In this document: positions 8,073 through 15,741 of the stretch, piece by piece | Numbering within the stretch: the first letter of the stretch is position 1 | Layout: each line of letters opens with the position of its first letter | Assembly (NCBI RefSeq): GCF_003112575.1 | Contig: NZ_BEWC01000016.1 | Location: 1-42,968, forward strand | Origin: Streptomyces ardesiacus | Lineage (GTDB): Bacteria > Actinomycetota > Actinomycetes > Streptomycetales > Streptomycetaceae | DNA: 42,968 nucleotides | Direction: 5' to 3' | Program-made: the position numbers and the translations under genes | Notes under the pieces: model-generated | What the model saw: only the letters and a program-made list of their open reading frames with translations | Told to the model about the DNA's origin: nothing | The model's database searches: none

Positions 8073-9500
8073 ATGACCTCTGCGCAGGTCGACACGGACA
8101 AGGCCCCCGAAGAGGGCTACGAGCGCGGTCTCAACAGCCGCCAGGTCCAGATGATCGCGATCGGCGGCGCCATCGGCGTCGGCCTCTTCCTGGGCGCCGG
8201 GGCCAACATCGCCAAGGCCGGCCCCAGCATCATCCTCATGTACGCCCTCGCGGGTGTGATCATCTTCTTCATCATGCGGGCGCTCGGCGAGCTGCTCCTC
8301 TACCGTCCCGTCTCCGGCTCCTTCGCCGAGTACTCGCGCGAGTTCCTCGGCCCCTTCTTCGGTTACTTCACCGGCTGGACGTACTGGCTGATGTGGGTGG
8401 TCACCGGCATGGCGGAACTCACCGCCGCCGCCATCTACATCCACTACTGGTTCCCGGACATCCCGCAATGGGTCTCGGCCCTGGTCTTCCTGGTGCTGCT
8501 GTTCGTGGCCAACCTGATCTCGGTGAAGCTGTTCGGCGAGATCGAGTTCTGGTTCTCGATGGTCAAGGTCACCGCCATCATCGGCATGATCGTGATCGGC
8601 ATCGGCGTCATCACCTTCGGCTTCAGCCAGGCCGGCGACACCGCCGCCGTCTCCAACCTGTGGGAGTTCGACGGCTTCTTCCCCAAGGGCATCGGCTCGT
8701 CCCTGATGACCCTCCAGGGCGTCATGTTCGCCTACCTCGCCGTCGAGCTGGTCGGCGTCACCGCCGGTGAGTCCGAGAACCCGGAGAAGACCCTCCCCAA
8801 GGCGATCAACACCCTGCCCTGGCGCATCGCCCTCTTCTACGTGGGCGCCCTCACCGTCATCCTGGCCGTGGTCAAGTGGACCGAGTTCGCCGAGGGCGTC
8901 AGCCCCTTCGTGGAGGCCTTCGCGGTCATCGGCATCCCGGCCGGCGCCGGCATCGTCAACTTCGTGGTGCTCACCGCCGCCCTGTCCTCCTGCAACTCCG
9001 GCATGTACTCCACGGGCCGCATGCTGCGCACCCTCGCGGACAACGGCGAGGCCCCCAAGGTCTTCAACCGGCTGTCCTCGACCAAGACCCCGGCCATCGG
9101 CATCTCCGTCTCGGTCGTCTTCATGGCCATCGGCGTGGTCCTCAACTACCTCGTCCCGGAGAAGGCCTTCGGCTACGTCACCTCCGTCGCCACCGCCGCC
9201 GGCATCTGGACCTGGCTGATGATCCTGATCAGCCACGTGCTCTACCGCCGCAAGGTCGTCGCGGGCCGCCTGCCCGCCTCCTCCTTCCCGGCGCCCGGCG
9301 GGTCGGTGTGCTCCTACGTCGCCATCGCCTTCCTGCTCTTCGTCACCTGCCTGATCGCCTACGACGCGGACGCCCGCGTCTGCCTGTACGTGATGGCGGG
9401 CTGGGCCGTCGCCCTCGGCATCGGCTGGGCCGTGCTCAGGAGCCGCAACCCGCAGATCACCGAGCGGCCGGGCGAGCCGGAGTTCGAGAAGATCGGCTGA
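8073..9500 (+). CDS. Amino acid permease (AAT/APC superfamily)
   Basis: A 475-residue protein with about 12 membrane segments. Motifs are those of the amino acid transporter family: GLNSRQVQMIAIGGAIGVGL at the first helix, GAGANIAKAGPS, and the ESENPEKTLPKAINT loop. It resembles the GABA/proline/D-serine-alanine-glycine permeases, so it should import an amino acid with protons. The exact substrate cannot be read. Start 8073 is preferred because GAAAGG lies about 11 bases upstream; an ATG at 8052 is possible and adds seven residues. A perfect hairpin ends the unit, so it appears monocistronic. Confidence 0.9.
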   Translation: MTSAQVDTDKAPEEGYERGLNSRQVQMIAIGGAIGVGLFLGAGANIAKAGPSIILMYALAGVIIFFIMRALGELLLYRPVSGSFAEYSREFLGPFFGYFTGWTYWLMWVVTGMAELTAAAIYIHYWFPDIPQWVSALVFLVLLFVANLISVKLFGEIEFWFSMVKVTAIIGMIVIGIGVITFGFSQAGDTAAVSNLWEFDGFFPKGIGSSLMTLQGVMFAYLAVELVGVTAGESENPEKTLPKAINTLPWRIALFYVGALTVILAVVKWTEFAEGVSPFVEAFAVIGIPAGAGIVNFVVLTAALSSCNSGMYSTGRMLRTLADNGEAPKVFNRLSSTKTPAIGISVSVVFMAIGVVLNYLVPEKAFGYVTSVATAAGIWTWLMILISHVLYRRKVVAGRLPASSFPAPGGSVCSYVAIAFLLFVTCLIAYDADARVCLYVMAGWAVALGIGWAVLRSRNPQITERPGEPEFEKIG

Positions 9501-9515
9501 CGCCGTCCGGTATAT

Positions 9516-9552
9516 GGGCCCCTCCGTACCACCCACCGGTACGGAGGGGCCC
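9516..9552 (+). terminator. Terminator of the permease gene
   Basis: A perfect 15-bp stem, GGGCCCCTCCGTACC (9516-9530) with its complement at 9538-9552, and a 7-base loop. It begins 15 bases after the stop codon and ends 20 bases before the mec start. Confidence 0.88.
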
Positions 9553-9559
9553 GTCTGCT

Positions 9560-9565
9560 TATCCT
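9560..9565 (+). promoter_or_regulatory. -10 hexamer of mec (leaderless)
   Basis: TATCCT ends six bases before the mec ATG, so transcription would begin at about the start codon. No Shine-Dalgarno sequence is present. No good -35 is visible because the terminator stem occupies that space. Confidence 0.4.
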
Positions 9566-9571
9566 GGCCGC

Positions 9572-9994
9572 ATGCTGACCATCACACAGGCCCTGTACGA
9601 CCAGATCGTCGCCCACGCGCGCGCCGACCACCCCGACGAGGCGTGCGGCGTGGTGGCCGGTCCCGTCGGCGAGGGCCGCCCCGAGCGGTTCATCCCCATG
9701 CTCAACGCCGCCCGCTCGCCCACCTTCTACGAGTTCGACTCGCACGACCTCCTCAAGCTCTACCGCGAGATGGACGACCGCGACGAGGAGCCGGTGGTCA
9801 TCTACCACTCCCACACCGCCACCGAGGCCCACCCCTCCCGCACCGACATCACCTACGCCAACGAGCCCGGCGCCCACTACGTCCTCGTCTCCACCGCGGA
9901 CACCGACGGCGTCGGCGAGTTCCAGTTCCGCTCGTTCCGCATCGTGGAGGGCGAGGTCACGGAGGAGGAGGTCAAGGTCGTCGAGGCCTACTGA
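9572..9994 (+). CDS. mec: Mec-type JAMM metallopeptidase (M67), CysO-cysteine hydrolase
   Basis: A 140-residue zinc peptidase of the Mov34/MPN/PAD-1 fold. The JAMM motif is complete: Glu23, His79, His81, Ser89 and Asp92 (HSHTATEAHPSRTD). In M. tuberculosis the orthologue Rv1334 (Mec) cuts cysteine off the CysO-cysteine adduct; related enzymes also trim extra residues from sulfur-carrier C-termini. Both jobs fit here, since the neighbouring CysO ends in Gly-Gly-Met-Ala. It has no ribosome site and a -10-like hexamer close by, suggesting leaderless translation. cysO and cysM follow after a leader-peptide region. Confidence 0.92.
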   Translation: MLTITQALYDQIVAHARADHPDEACGVVAGPVGEGRPERFIPMLNAARSPTFYEFDSHDLLKLYREMDDRDEEPVVIYHSHTATEAHPSRTDITYANEPGAHYVLVSTADTDGVGEFQFRSFRIVEGEVTEEEVKVVEAY

Positions 9995-10034
9995 TCTCAC
10001 GCACCGGACGGAAAAGGTCCATCAGGTGAGATCA
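9992..10034. promoter_or_regulatory. Inverted repeat spanning the mec stop codon
   Basis: TGATCTCAC (9992-10000) and GTGAGATCA (10026-10034) are perfect complements 25 bases apart. The first arm includes the mec TGA. It could be a terminator-like hairpin separating mec from cysO, or an operator for the leader-peptide promoter 30 bases downstream. The long loop favours an operator. Confidence 0.4.
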
Positions 10035-10061
10035 CACTCCGGAAGCCGGACCGGGAATCGA

Positions 10062-10067
10062 TACGAT
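10062..10067 (+). promoter_or_regulatory. -10 hexamer of the cysO leader transcript
   Basis: TACGAT ends six bases before the leader-peptide ATG (10074), so the mRNA would start at or beside that ATG. No Shine-Dalgarno sequence precedes it, consistent with leaderless translation. Confidence 0.45.
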
Positions 10068-10073
10068 GAGCCC

Positions 10074-10169
10074 ATGGTTCTTCTCGACGTGAGCGAAAAG
10101 GCGCCGGGCACGCTGCTCGTGGCGCGGTTGCACGTCGACCTGTGCAGGCTGAAAAGCGCCATCTGTTGA
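10074..10169 (+). CDS. Cys-containing leader peptide upstream of cysO-cysM
   Basis: A 31-residue ORF that ends 101 bases before cysO. Its C-terminal half, RLHVDLCRLKSAIC, matches the family of short actinobacterial leader peptides (R-R/L-H-V/I-D-L-x-R-x-x-S-A-x-C) found before sulfur-assimilation genes. It has Cys codons at position 24 and at the last sense codon, 31. The likely role is attenuation: a ribosome slowed at Cys codons when cysteinyl-tRNA is scarce would change folding of the downstream leader and raise cysO-cysM expression. The family resemblance is from memory; the mechanism is inferred. The peptide itself need not function. Confidence 0.75.
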   Translation: MVLLDVSEKAPGTLLVARLHVDLCRLKSAIC

Positions 10170-10270
10170 TCCTGGCCGCCGCCGTACGGCCGTGAGCCGC
10201 GGCGTGCGTGCCGACGTGTGCCGCCGCGCCCTACGAACCCACGACCACCTTCCGACAGGAGCACTCAGCC

Positions 10271-10549
10271 ATGGCCATCGAGGTCCGCATCCCGACCATC
10301 CTCCGCCAGTACACCGACGGCCAGAAGGCGGTGGAGGGCAACGGGGACACCCTCGCCAAGCTCTTCGCCGACCTCGAGACCCGGCACGCGGGCATCCAGG
10401 CCCGCATCGTCGACGGCGAGCAGCTCCGCCGCTTCGTCAACGTCTACCTGAACGACGAGGACGTCCGCTTCCTCGACGGCATCGAGACCAAGCTGTCCGA
10501 CGGCGACAGCATCACGATCCTGCCGGCCGTGGCCGGCGGCATGGCCTGA
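10271..10549 (+). CDS. cysO: Sulfur carrier protein CysO (ThiS/MoaD-like)
   Basis: A 92-residue ubiquitin-fold carrier. It closely resembles M. tuberculosis CysO (IPTILRxxTxGQK near the start; RFVNVYLNDEDVRF in the middle; LPAVAGG at the end). As a thiocarboxylate on Gly90 it donates sulfur to CysM. Unlike the mycobacterial protein, Gly89-Gly90 is followed by Met-Ala, so the C-terminus must be trimmed before activation; Mec is the obvious candidate. AGGAG lies about 11 bases before the ATG. cysM begins six bases after the stop, giving a tight operon. Confidence 0.94.
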   Translation: MAIEVRIPTILRQYTDGQKAVEGNGDTLAKLFADLETRHAGIQARIVDGEQLRRFVNVYLNDEDVRFLDGIETKLSDGDSITILPAVAGGMA

Positions 10550-10555
10550 TCGCCG

Positions 10556-11506
10556 ATGCGCTACGACTCTCCGCTGGCCGCGGTGGGCAACACCCCTCTG
10601 GTGCGCCTGCCGCGGCTGTCGCCGTCCGACGACGTCCGCATCTGGGCCAAGCTGGAGGACCGCAACCCGACCGGCTCGATCAAGGACCGCCCCGCGCTCC
10701 ACATGATCGAGCAGGCCGAGAAGGACGGCCGCCTGACCAAGGGCTGCACGATCCTTGAGCCCACCAGCGGCAACACCGGCATCTCGCTGGCCATGGCCGC
10801 CAGACTCAAGGGCTACCGGATCGTCTGCGTGATGCCCGAGAACACCTCCCAGGAACGCCGGGACCTGCTCGCCATGTGGGGCGCGGAGATCATCTCCTCC
10901 CCGGCCGCGGGAGGCTCCAACACCGCCGTGCGGGTCGCCAAGGAACTCTCCGCCGAGCACCCGGACTGGGTCATGCTCTACCAGTACGGCAACCCGGACA
11001 ACGCCGGCGCCCACTACGCCGGCACCGGCCCCGAGATCCTCGCCGACCTCCCCTCGGTCACCCACTTCGTGGCCGGGCTCGGCACCACCGGCACCCTGAT
11101 GGGCGTCGGCCGCTACCTGCGCGAGCACAAGCCCGACGTGAAGATCGTCGCCGCCGAACCGCGCTACGACGACCTCGTGTACGGCCTGCGCAACCTCGAC
11201 GAGGGCTTCGTGCCCGAGCTGTACGACGCCTCCGTGCTCACCACCCGCTTCTCCGTGGGCTCCGCCGACGCGGTCACCCGCACCCGGGAACTGCTCCAGC
11301 AGGAGGGCATCTTCGCGGGCGTCTCCACCGGCGCCGCCCTGCACGCCGCTATCGGCGTCGGCAAGAAGGCGGTCAAGGCCGGCGAGAGCGCGGACATCGT
11401 CTTCGTCGTCGCCGACGGCGGCTGGAAGTACCTGTCGACCGGCGTCTACACCGCCGAGACGACCGAGGCCGCCATCGAAACCCTCCACGGCCAGCTCTGG
11501 GCCTGA
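10556..11506 (+). CDS. cysM: CysO-dependent cysteine synthase CysM
   Basis: A 316-residue PLP enzyme that condenses O-phosphoserine with CysO-thiocarboxylate to form CysO-cysteine. The PLP lysine is Lys43 in NPTGSIKDRP; the substrate loop is TSGNTG (70-75) and the PLP phosphate loop is GTTGT (176-180). Arg212 in LRNLDEGFVPEL matches the Arg that gives O-phosphoserine preference in M. tuberculosis CysM, and the closing C-terminus GQLWA is shared. These features separate it from O-acetylserine CysK. Mec then releases free cysteine. The route tolerates oxidative conditions because sulfur stays protein-bound. Confidence 0.95.
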   Translation: MRYDSPLAAVGNTPLVRLPRLSPSDDVRIWAKLEDRNPTGSIKDRPALHMIEQAEKDGRLTKGCTILEPTSGNTGISLAMAARLKGYRIVCVMPENTSQERRDLLAMWGAEIISSPAAGGSNTAVRVAKELSAEHPDWVMLYQYGNPDNAGAHYAGTGPEILADLPSVTHFVAGLGTTGTLMGVGRYLREHKPDVKIVAAEPRYDDLVYGLRNLDEGFVPELYDASVLTTRFSVGSADAVTRTRELLQQEGIFAGVSTGAALHAAIGVGKKAVKAGESADIVFVVADGGWKYLSTGVYTAETTEAAIETLHGQLWA

Positions 11507-11516
11507 CGGTTCTCCC

Positions 11517-11538
11517 CGCGCCCCCGCCAGGGGGCGCG
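11517..11538 (+). terminator. Terminator of cysO-cysM
   Basis: CGCGCCCCC (11517-11525) pairs perfectly with GGGGGCGCG (11530-11538) around a GCCA loop, ten bases after the cysM stop. Confidence 0.8.
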
Positions 11539-11613
11539 GCACACCGCGCGAACCACCCCGGCACATCCCTCCCGCGTCCCGCGAGGGCAGCCGGGGTTTT
11601 CGCGTGCCGCGCG

Positions 11614-11772
11614 TCAGTCCCCGGGCCCGCGCCAGTCCCCGGGCCCGCGCCGGTCACGGGGCCGCCGCCCCCGGCCGCGGGGCTTTCGCCCCCGGCCCCA
11701 GCCGTCGACGACCGTGGCGACGAGCGCGAGCAGCACCACCGCCGCGAAGACGAGCCACCAGGACGTGTCCAT
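11614..11772 (-). CDS. 52-residue single-span membrane protein
   Basis: It starts MDTSWWLVFAAVVLLALVAT, one membrane helix (about 4-22), followed by a strongly basic tail ending in a duplicated DWRGPGD. The DNA behind that end is an 18-base direct repeat (about 11617-11651). No strong ribosome site is seen. It lies convergent to cysM. I do not recognise a family. Small basic membrane peptides of this kind are common in Streptomyces. The call rests on the clear helix, the GC pattern and the lack of a competing frame. Confidence 0.5.
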   Translation of the reverse strand: MDTSWWLVFAAVVLLALVATVVDGWGRGRKPRGRGRRPRDRRGPGDWRGPGD

Positions 11773-11976
11773 ACCGACGACCGTACCGGCGTACGCCACC
11801 GGCGCGCGCCCCTTCGGCGGCCCCGCGCGCCCCACGTCCAGCCGAACCGGTGATCCCACAGGTGAGTTCGCCCACAACGGCCCCTGGCGGAGGAGCGACC
11901 ACAGGTTTTGCGCCTTACGCTCGACAAACCGCACGACCCCCGTCTCTCCACACCCGCCAGCGGAGGTTTCTGCTTC

Positions 11977-12729
11977 ATGAAGCTCACCGTCGTCGGCTGC
12001 TCGGGGTCGTTCCCGTCCGCGGAATCGGCCTGCTCGAGCTACCTCGTCGAGGCCGACGGCTTCCGGCTGCTCCTCGACATGGGCAACGGCGCCCTCGGCG
12101 AGTTGCAGCGCCACTGCGGTCTCTACGACCTCGACGCGATCTTCCTCAGCCATCTGCACGCCGACCACTGCATCGACATGTGCGCCTACTTCGTGGCGCG
12201 CTACTACCGGTACGACGGCGGCCGCTGCGCCCCCATCCCGGTCTACGGACCCGAGGGCACCGAGCACCGGCTGACCACCGCCTACGCCGACACCCCCTCC
12301 GCCTCCTCCATGAGCGAGGTGTTCGACTTCCACACGGTCAAGCCGTCCACCTTCGAGGTCGGCCCGTTCACCGTGCACACCGAGCGCGTCGCCCACCCCG
12401 TGGAGGCCTACGCCGTCCGCGTCGAGCACGGCGGCCGCTCACTGACGTACTCCGGCGACACGGGCGCCACCCCCGTGCTGGACGAACTCGCCCGCGACAC
12501 CGACCTGTTCCTGTGCGAGGCCGCCTTCACGCACGGCAAGGAGAACATCCCCGACCTCCACCTCAACGGACGCGAGGCCGGCGAGAGCGCCGCCCGGGCC
12601 GGTGCCCGGCGCCTGGTGCTCACCCACATCCCCCCGTGGACCGACCCCGAGGTCAACCGCGCCGACGCACGCGAGGTCTACGACGGGCCCGTGGACGTCG
12701 CCGCGGCGGGCGCGGTGTACGAGATCTGA
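11977..12729 (+). CDS. Metallo-beta-lactamase-fold phosphodiesterase, Rv1339-like
   Basis: A 250-residue protein with the MBL metal motif SHLHADH (His59, His61, Asp63, His64), a GDTG segment carrying the bridging Asp, and a late His in LTHIPPW. Sequence and position match M. tuberculosis Rv1339, reported as an atypical class II cyclic-AMP phosphodiesterase; the LTHIPPWT segment is shared. Cyclic nucleotide hydrolysis is therefore the best guess; general phosphodiesterase or RNase Z-like activity is the alternative. GGAGG lies about 13 bases before ATG 11977. The gene is single and ends in a shared hairpin with nagE2. Confidence 0.85.
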   Translation: MKLTVVGCSGSFPSAESACSSYLVEADGFRLLLDMGNGALGELQRHCGLYDLDAIFLSHLHADHCIDMCAYFVARYYRYDGGRCAPIPVYGPEGTEHRLTTAYADTPSASSMSEVFDFHTVKPSTFEVGPFTVHTERVAHPVEAYAVRVEHGGRSLTYSGDTGATPVLDELARDTDLFLCEAAFTHGKENIPDLHLNGREAGESAARAGARRLVLTHIPPWTDPEVNRADAREVYDGPVDVAAAGAVYEI

Positions 12730-12750
12730 GCCCGGGAGCCCCGGACACGG

Positions 12751-12787
12751 GGAAGGCCCCGGAACCCTCGCGGTTCCGGGGCCTTCC
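12751..12787. terminator. Bidirectional terminator, MBL gene and nagE2
   Basis: A perfect 16-bp stem, GGAAGGCCCCGGAACC (12751-12766) with its complement at 12772-12787, and a CTCGC loop. It lies between the convergent MBL gene and nagE2. Confidence 0.9.
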
Positions 12788-12808
12788 GCACGTCGGGCGG
12801 CCGGGGGC

Positions 12809-14059
12809 TCACGCCTTGGTGAGGTCCTCGATCTCCTCCTCGGGCTCGCGGCCCGGGGTCTTCAGGTTGAACTTGACGATCGCGAAACGGAACGTCACGT
12901 AGTAGATCGCCGCGAACACCAGGCCGATCGGGATGATCAGCCATGGCTTGGTGGCCAGGTGCCAGTTCAGGGCGTAGTCGATGAAACCGGCCGAGAAGTT
13001 GAAGCCGGCGTGCACACCCAGGCCCCACGTCACCGCCATCGAGACGGCGGTCAGCACCGCGTGCAGCACGTACAGGACCGGCGCGATGAACATGAACGAG
13101 AACTCGATCGGCTCGGTCACACCGGTGACGAACGAGGTCGCGGCCAGCGAGACCATCATGCCCATCACGGCCTTGCGGCGCTCGGGGCGGGCGCAGTGCG
13201 CGATGGCGATGGCGGCGGCCGGCAGGCCGAACATCATGATCGGGAAGAAGCCGGACTGGAAGATGCCCGCGTCGGGGTCACCGGCGAGGAAGCGGGTGAT
13301 GTCACCGTGCACGACGTCGCCCGCGGCGTTGGTGAAGTCACCGAGCTGGAACCAGGCCACCGTGTTCACGAACTGGTGCATGCCGACCGGGATCAGCGCG
13401 CGGTTCACGCCGCCGAACAGGGCCGCACCACCGGCGCCGAGGCCGGTCATCCACTCGCCGAAGTTCGAGATGCCGTCGCCGATGGGCTCCCAGACCAGAC
13501 CGAAGAAGACACCGACGACGATGCCGACGAACGCCATGATGATCGGCACGAGGCGACGGCCGTTGAAGAAGCCGAGCCAGTCCACCAGCTTCTTGCGGTG
13601 GTACCGCTGCCACAGCACGGCGGCCAGCAGACCCATGATGATGCCGCCGAGCACACCCGGGTCGTTGTACGTCGCGGCGACGTCCTCGCCCTGCTTGACC
13701 ACCGCCTCGGTGACCGGGAAGGCCTCCAGGACCTTGCTGTAGACGAGGAAGCCGACCACCGCGGCCAGTGCCGTCGAGCCATCGGCCTTCTTGGCGAAGC
13801 CGATGGCCACGCCTATGCAGAACAGGATCGGCAGCGAACCGGTGAGGGCACCGCCCGCGTTGTTGAAGACCGCGGCGACCTTGTCCCAGCCGAGGCCGTC
13901 CTTGCCGAAGATGTCGTCCTGGCCGAGCCGGACCATGATGCCCGCCGCCGGCAGCACGGCGATCGGGAGCTGGAGGCTGCGTCCTACCTTCTGCAGCCCC
14001 TGGAAAAGACCGGATCCCCGCTTCTTTGCGGGGGCCGCCGTGTCGGTGGCGGTGCTCAT
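12809..14059 (-). CDS. nagE2: PTS N-acetylglucosamine permease, EIIC subunit (NagE2)
   Basis: A 416-residue membrane EIIC domain of the glucose/GlcNAc PTS family. It imports and phosphorylates N-acetylglucosamine together with NagF (EIIB) and EIIA/HPr. Signatures are GLQKVGRSLQLPIAVLPAAG at the first helix, FFNGRRLVPI (164-173), and GVTEPIE (313-319), which contacts the sugar. No EIIB or EIIA domain is fused. Start 14059 is supported by homology to nagE1; the frame extends upstream to 14116, but that would overlap the operators. Two dre operators lie directly upstream. In S. coelicolor the orthologue is, from memory, the main GlcNAc transporter. Confidence 0.93.
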   Translation of the reverse strand: MSTATDTAAPAKKRGSGLFQGLQKVGRSLQLPIAVLPAAGIMVRLGQDDIFGKDGLGWDKVAAVFNNAGGALTGSLPILFCIGVAIGFAKKADGSTALAAVVGFLVYSKVLEAFPVTEAVVKQGEDVAATYNDPGVLGGIIMGLLAAVLWQRYHRKKLVDWLGFFNGRRLVPIIMAFVGIVVGVFFGLVWEPIGDGISNFGEWMTGLGAGGAALFGGVNRALIPVGMHQFVNTVAWFQLGDFTNAAGDVVHGDITRFLAGDPDAGIFQSGFFPIMMFGLPAAAIAIAHCARPERRKAVMGMMVSLAATSFVTGVTEPIEFSFMFIAPVLYVLHAVLTAVSMAVTWGLGVHAGFNFSAGFIDYALNWHLATKPWLIIPIGLVFAAIYYVTFRFAIVKFNLKTPGREPEEEIEDLTKA

Positions 14060-14075
14060 GCTTCCTCCATCGGGT

Positions 14076-14091
14076 GGTGGTCTACACCACT
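14076..14091. promoter_or_regulatory. dre operator 1 (DasR), nagE2 promoter
   Basis: GGTGGTCTACACCACT matches the DasR responsive element A(C/G)TGGTCTAGACCA(C/G)T at 14 of 16 positions. It lies 17 bases before the nagE2 start. DasR is a GntR repressor released by glucosamine-6-phosphate. Confidence 0.85.
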
Positions 14092-14092
14092 C

Positions 14093-14108
14093 AGTGGTGT
14101 AGACCTGT
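14093..14108. promoter_or_regulatory. dre operator 2 (DasR), nagE2 promoter
   Basis: AGTGGTGTAGACCTGT matches the dre consensus at 14 of 16 positions. It is an inverted neighbour of operator 1, separated by one base, so the two 16-mers make a double site. Confidence 0.85.
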
Positions 14109-14212
14109 TGTAGCACGATGAAGGCCGCGTAAGGAACCCGTGATTCCGCGACCGCGGCGCTACGCGCAGTACCCGGCCAAGTCCCCTGATCACAGGCGCG
14201 GGAGGGCGCGGA

Positions 14213-14245
14213 GAAGGCCCCCGGACCGACGGTCCGGGGGCCTTC
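14213..14245 (-). terminator. Terminator of nagE1
   Basis: A perfect 15-bp stem (GAAGGCCCCCGGACC at 14213-14227 and its complement at 14231-14245) with a GAC loop, about 40 bases beyond the nagE1 stop. Confidence 0.88.
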
Positions 14246-14286
14246 GCGAGACCACCCTCAAAGGGTACGTGAGGAACGGAAGAGGT

Positions 14287-15582
14287 CTACACCTTGGTGA
14301 CGTCCTCCACCTCGTCCGAGGGCTCCCGGCCCGGAGTCTTCAGATCGAACTTCGTGATCGCGAACCGGAAAACCGCGTAGTAGACCGCCGCGAAGCACAG
14401 CCCGATCGGAATGATCAGCCACGGCTTCGTCGCCAGGTTCCAGTTGATGACGTAGTCGATCAGCCCCGCCGAGAAGCTGAACCCGTCCTTCACCCCCAGC
14501 GCCCACGACACGGCCATCGACACCCCCGTCAGCACCGCGTGCGCCGCGTACAGAAGGGGAGCGACGAACATGAACGAGTACTCCAGCGGCTCCGTGATCC
14601 CCGTCACGAACGACGTCAGCCCCACCGACAGCATCAGTCCGCCGACCTCCTTGCGCCGGTCCGGCCTCGCGCAGTGCGTGATCGCCAGGGCCGCCGCCGG
14701 CAACGCGAACATCATGATCGGGAAGAAGCCGGTCGTGAACTGGCCCGCGTTCGGATCGCCCGCCAGGAACATGTTGATGTCGCCGTGCACCACCGTGCCG
14801 TCCGGTTTCGTGTACGAACCGAACTGGAACCACATCGGCACGTTCAGGAACTGATGCAGACCGATCACCAGCAGCGCCCGGTTCGTCAGCCCGAACATCC
14901 CCGAACCCCATGCGCCGATCCCCGTCAACCAGTTGCTGAAACTCTCCAGCGCGTCACCGATCGGCGGCCACACCCACAGGCACAGCGCGGCGAACACGAT
15001 CGCCACGAACGCCATGACGATCGGGACCAGCCGGCGCCCGTTGAAGAAGCCCAGCCAGTCCACCAGCTTCGTCCGGTGGAACCGCTGCCAGAAGTACGCC
15101 GTCAGCAGCCCCATCACGATGCCGCCGAAGACCCCCGGGTTCTGGAAGGCGAACGCCGTCACCTCGCCGTCGCCGCCGGTCGGCTGGCACCCGACCTGCG
15201 CCACCGCCTTCGACCCCTCCGGACAGTCCTCCGGGAACTGCCGCAGCACGTTGTAGTAGACGAGGAACCCCGCCACCGCGGCCAGCGCCGTCGAACCGTC
15301 GGCCTTCTTCGCCATCCCGATGGCCACACCCACGCAGAACAGCAGCGGCAGCCCCAGCGACCCGTCGAGCAGCGCACCGCCCGCACCCGTCATCACCTTC
15401 GAGACGTTCGACCAGCCCAGACCGTCGTTCCCGAACACGTCCGGCTGACCCAGCCGGTTGAGAATGCCGGCGGCGGGCAGGACCGCGATGGGCAGTTGGA
15501 GACTGCGGCCCATCTTCTGCAGCCCCTGGAACGCCTTGTTCCAGCGGACGCGGGCGGGACTGACCGTGCTGTCGGCACTCAT
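14287..15582 (-). CDS. nagE1: PTS EIIC subunit, NagE1 paralogue
   Basis: A 431-residue EIIC protein clearly paralogous to NagE2. It shares GLQKMGRSLQLPIAVLPAAG, FFNGRRLVPI, GITEPLE and the C-terminal DLKTPGREP. It differs by an insert near residues 125-145 containing two Cys (EDCPEGSKAVAQVGCQPTGG), probably an extracytoplasmic loop. Start 15582 has GGAG upstream; the longer frame to 15696 would overlap the dre site and the divergent nagF leader. It arose by tandem duplication with nagE2, but each copy has its own promoter and terminator. Its substrate may differ from GlcNAc. Confidence 0.9.
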   Translation of the reverse strand: MSADSTVSPARVRWNKAFQGLQKMGRSLQLPIAVLPAAGILNRLGQPDVFGNDGLGWSNVSKVMTGAGGALLDGSLGLPLLFCVGVAIGMAKKADGSTALAAVAGFLVYYNVLRQFPEDCPEGSKAVAQVGCQPTGGDGEVTAFAFQNPGVFGGIVMGLLTAYFWQRFHRTKLVDWLGFFNGRRLVPIVMAFVAIVFAALCLWVWPPIGDALESFSNWLTGIGAWGSGMFGLTNRALLVIGLHQFLNVPMWFQFGSYTKPDGTVVHGDINMFLAGDPNAGQFTTGFFPIMMFALPAAALAITHCARPDRRKEVGGLMLSVGLTSFVTGITEPLEYSFMFVAPLLYAAHAVLTGVSMAVSWALGVKDGFSFSAGLIDYVINWNLATKPWLIIPIGLCFAAVYYAVFRFAITKFDLKTPGREPSDEVEDVTKV

Positions 15583-15607
15583 CCGGTCTCCGTTCGGTCG
15601 CCGGTAC

Positions 15608-15623
15608 ACTGGTGTAGACCAGT
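15608..15623. promoter_or_regulatory. dre operator (DasR), nagE1/nagF intergenic
   Basis: ACTGGTGTAGACCAGT matches the dre consensus at 15 of 16 positions. It lies 26 bases before nagE1 and about 120 bases before nagF, so it could control both divergent genes. Confidence 0.9.
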
Positions 15624-15741
15624 AGACGGACGGCTCAGCCGTCGTGACCGCCATCATTCGGTACCCACCGCATGACCGCTCGCGAAGATGGGCCAACTGT
15701 GGGTTACTGCGACAAAGCGGCTCGGATCAGGGAGAACGAAC

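Noticed and set aside
12602..15675. Two long plus-strand frames across nagE2 and nagE1
   Set aside because: Antisense shadows of EIIC genes; polar, repetitive products.
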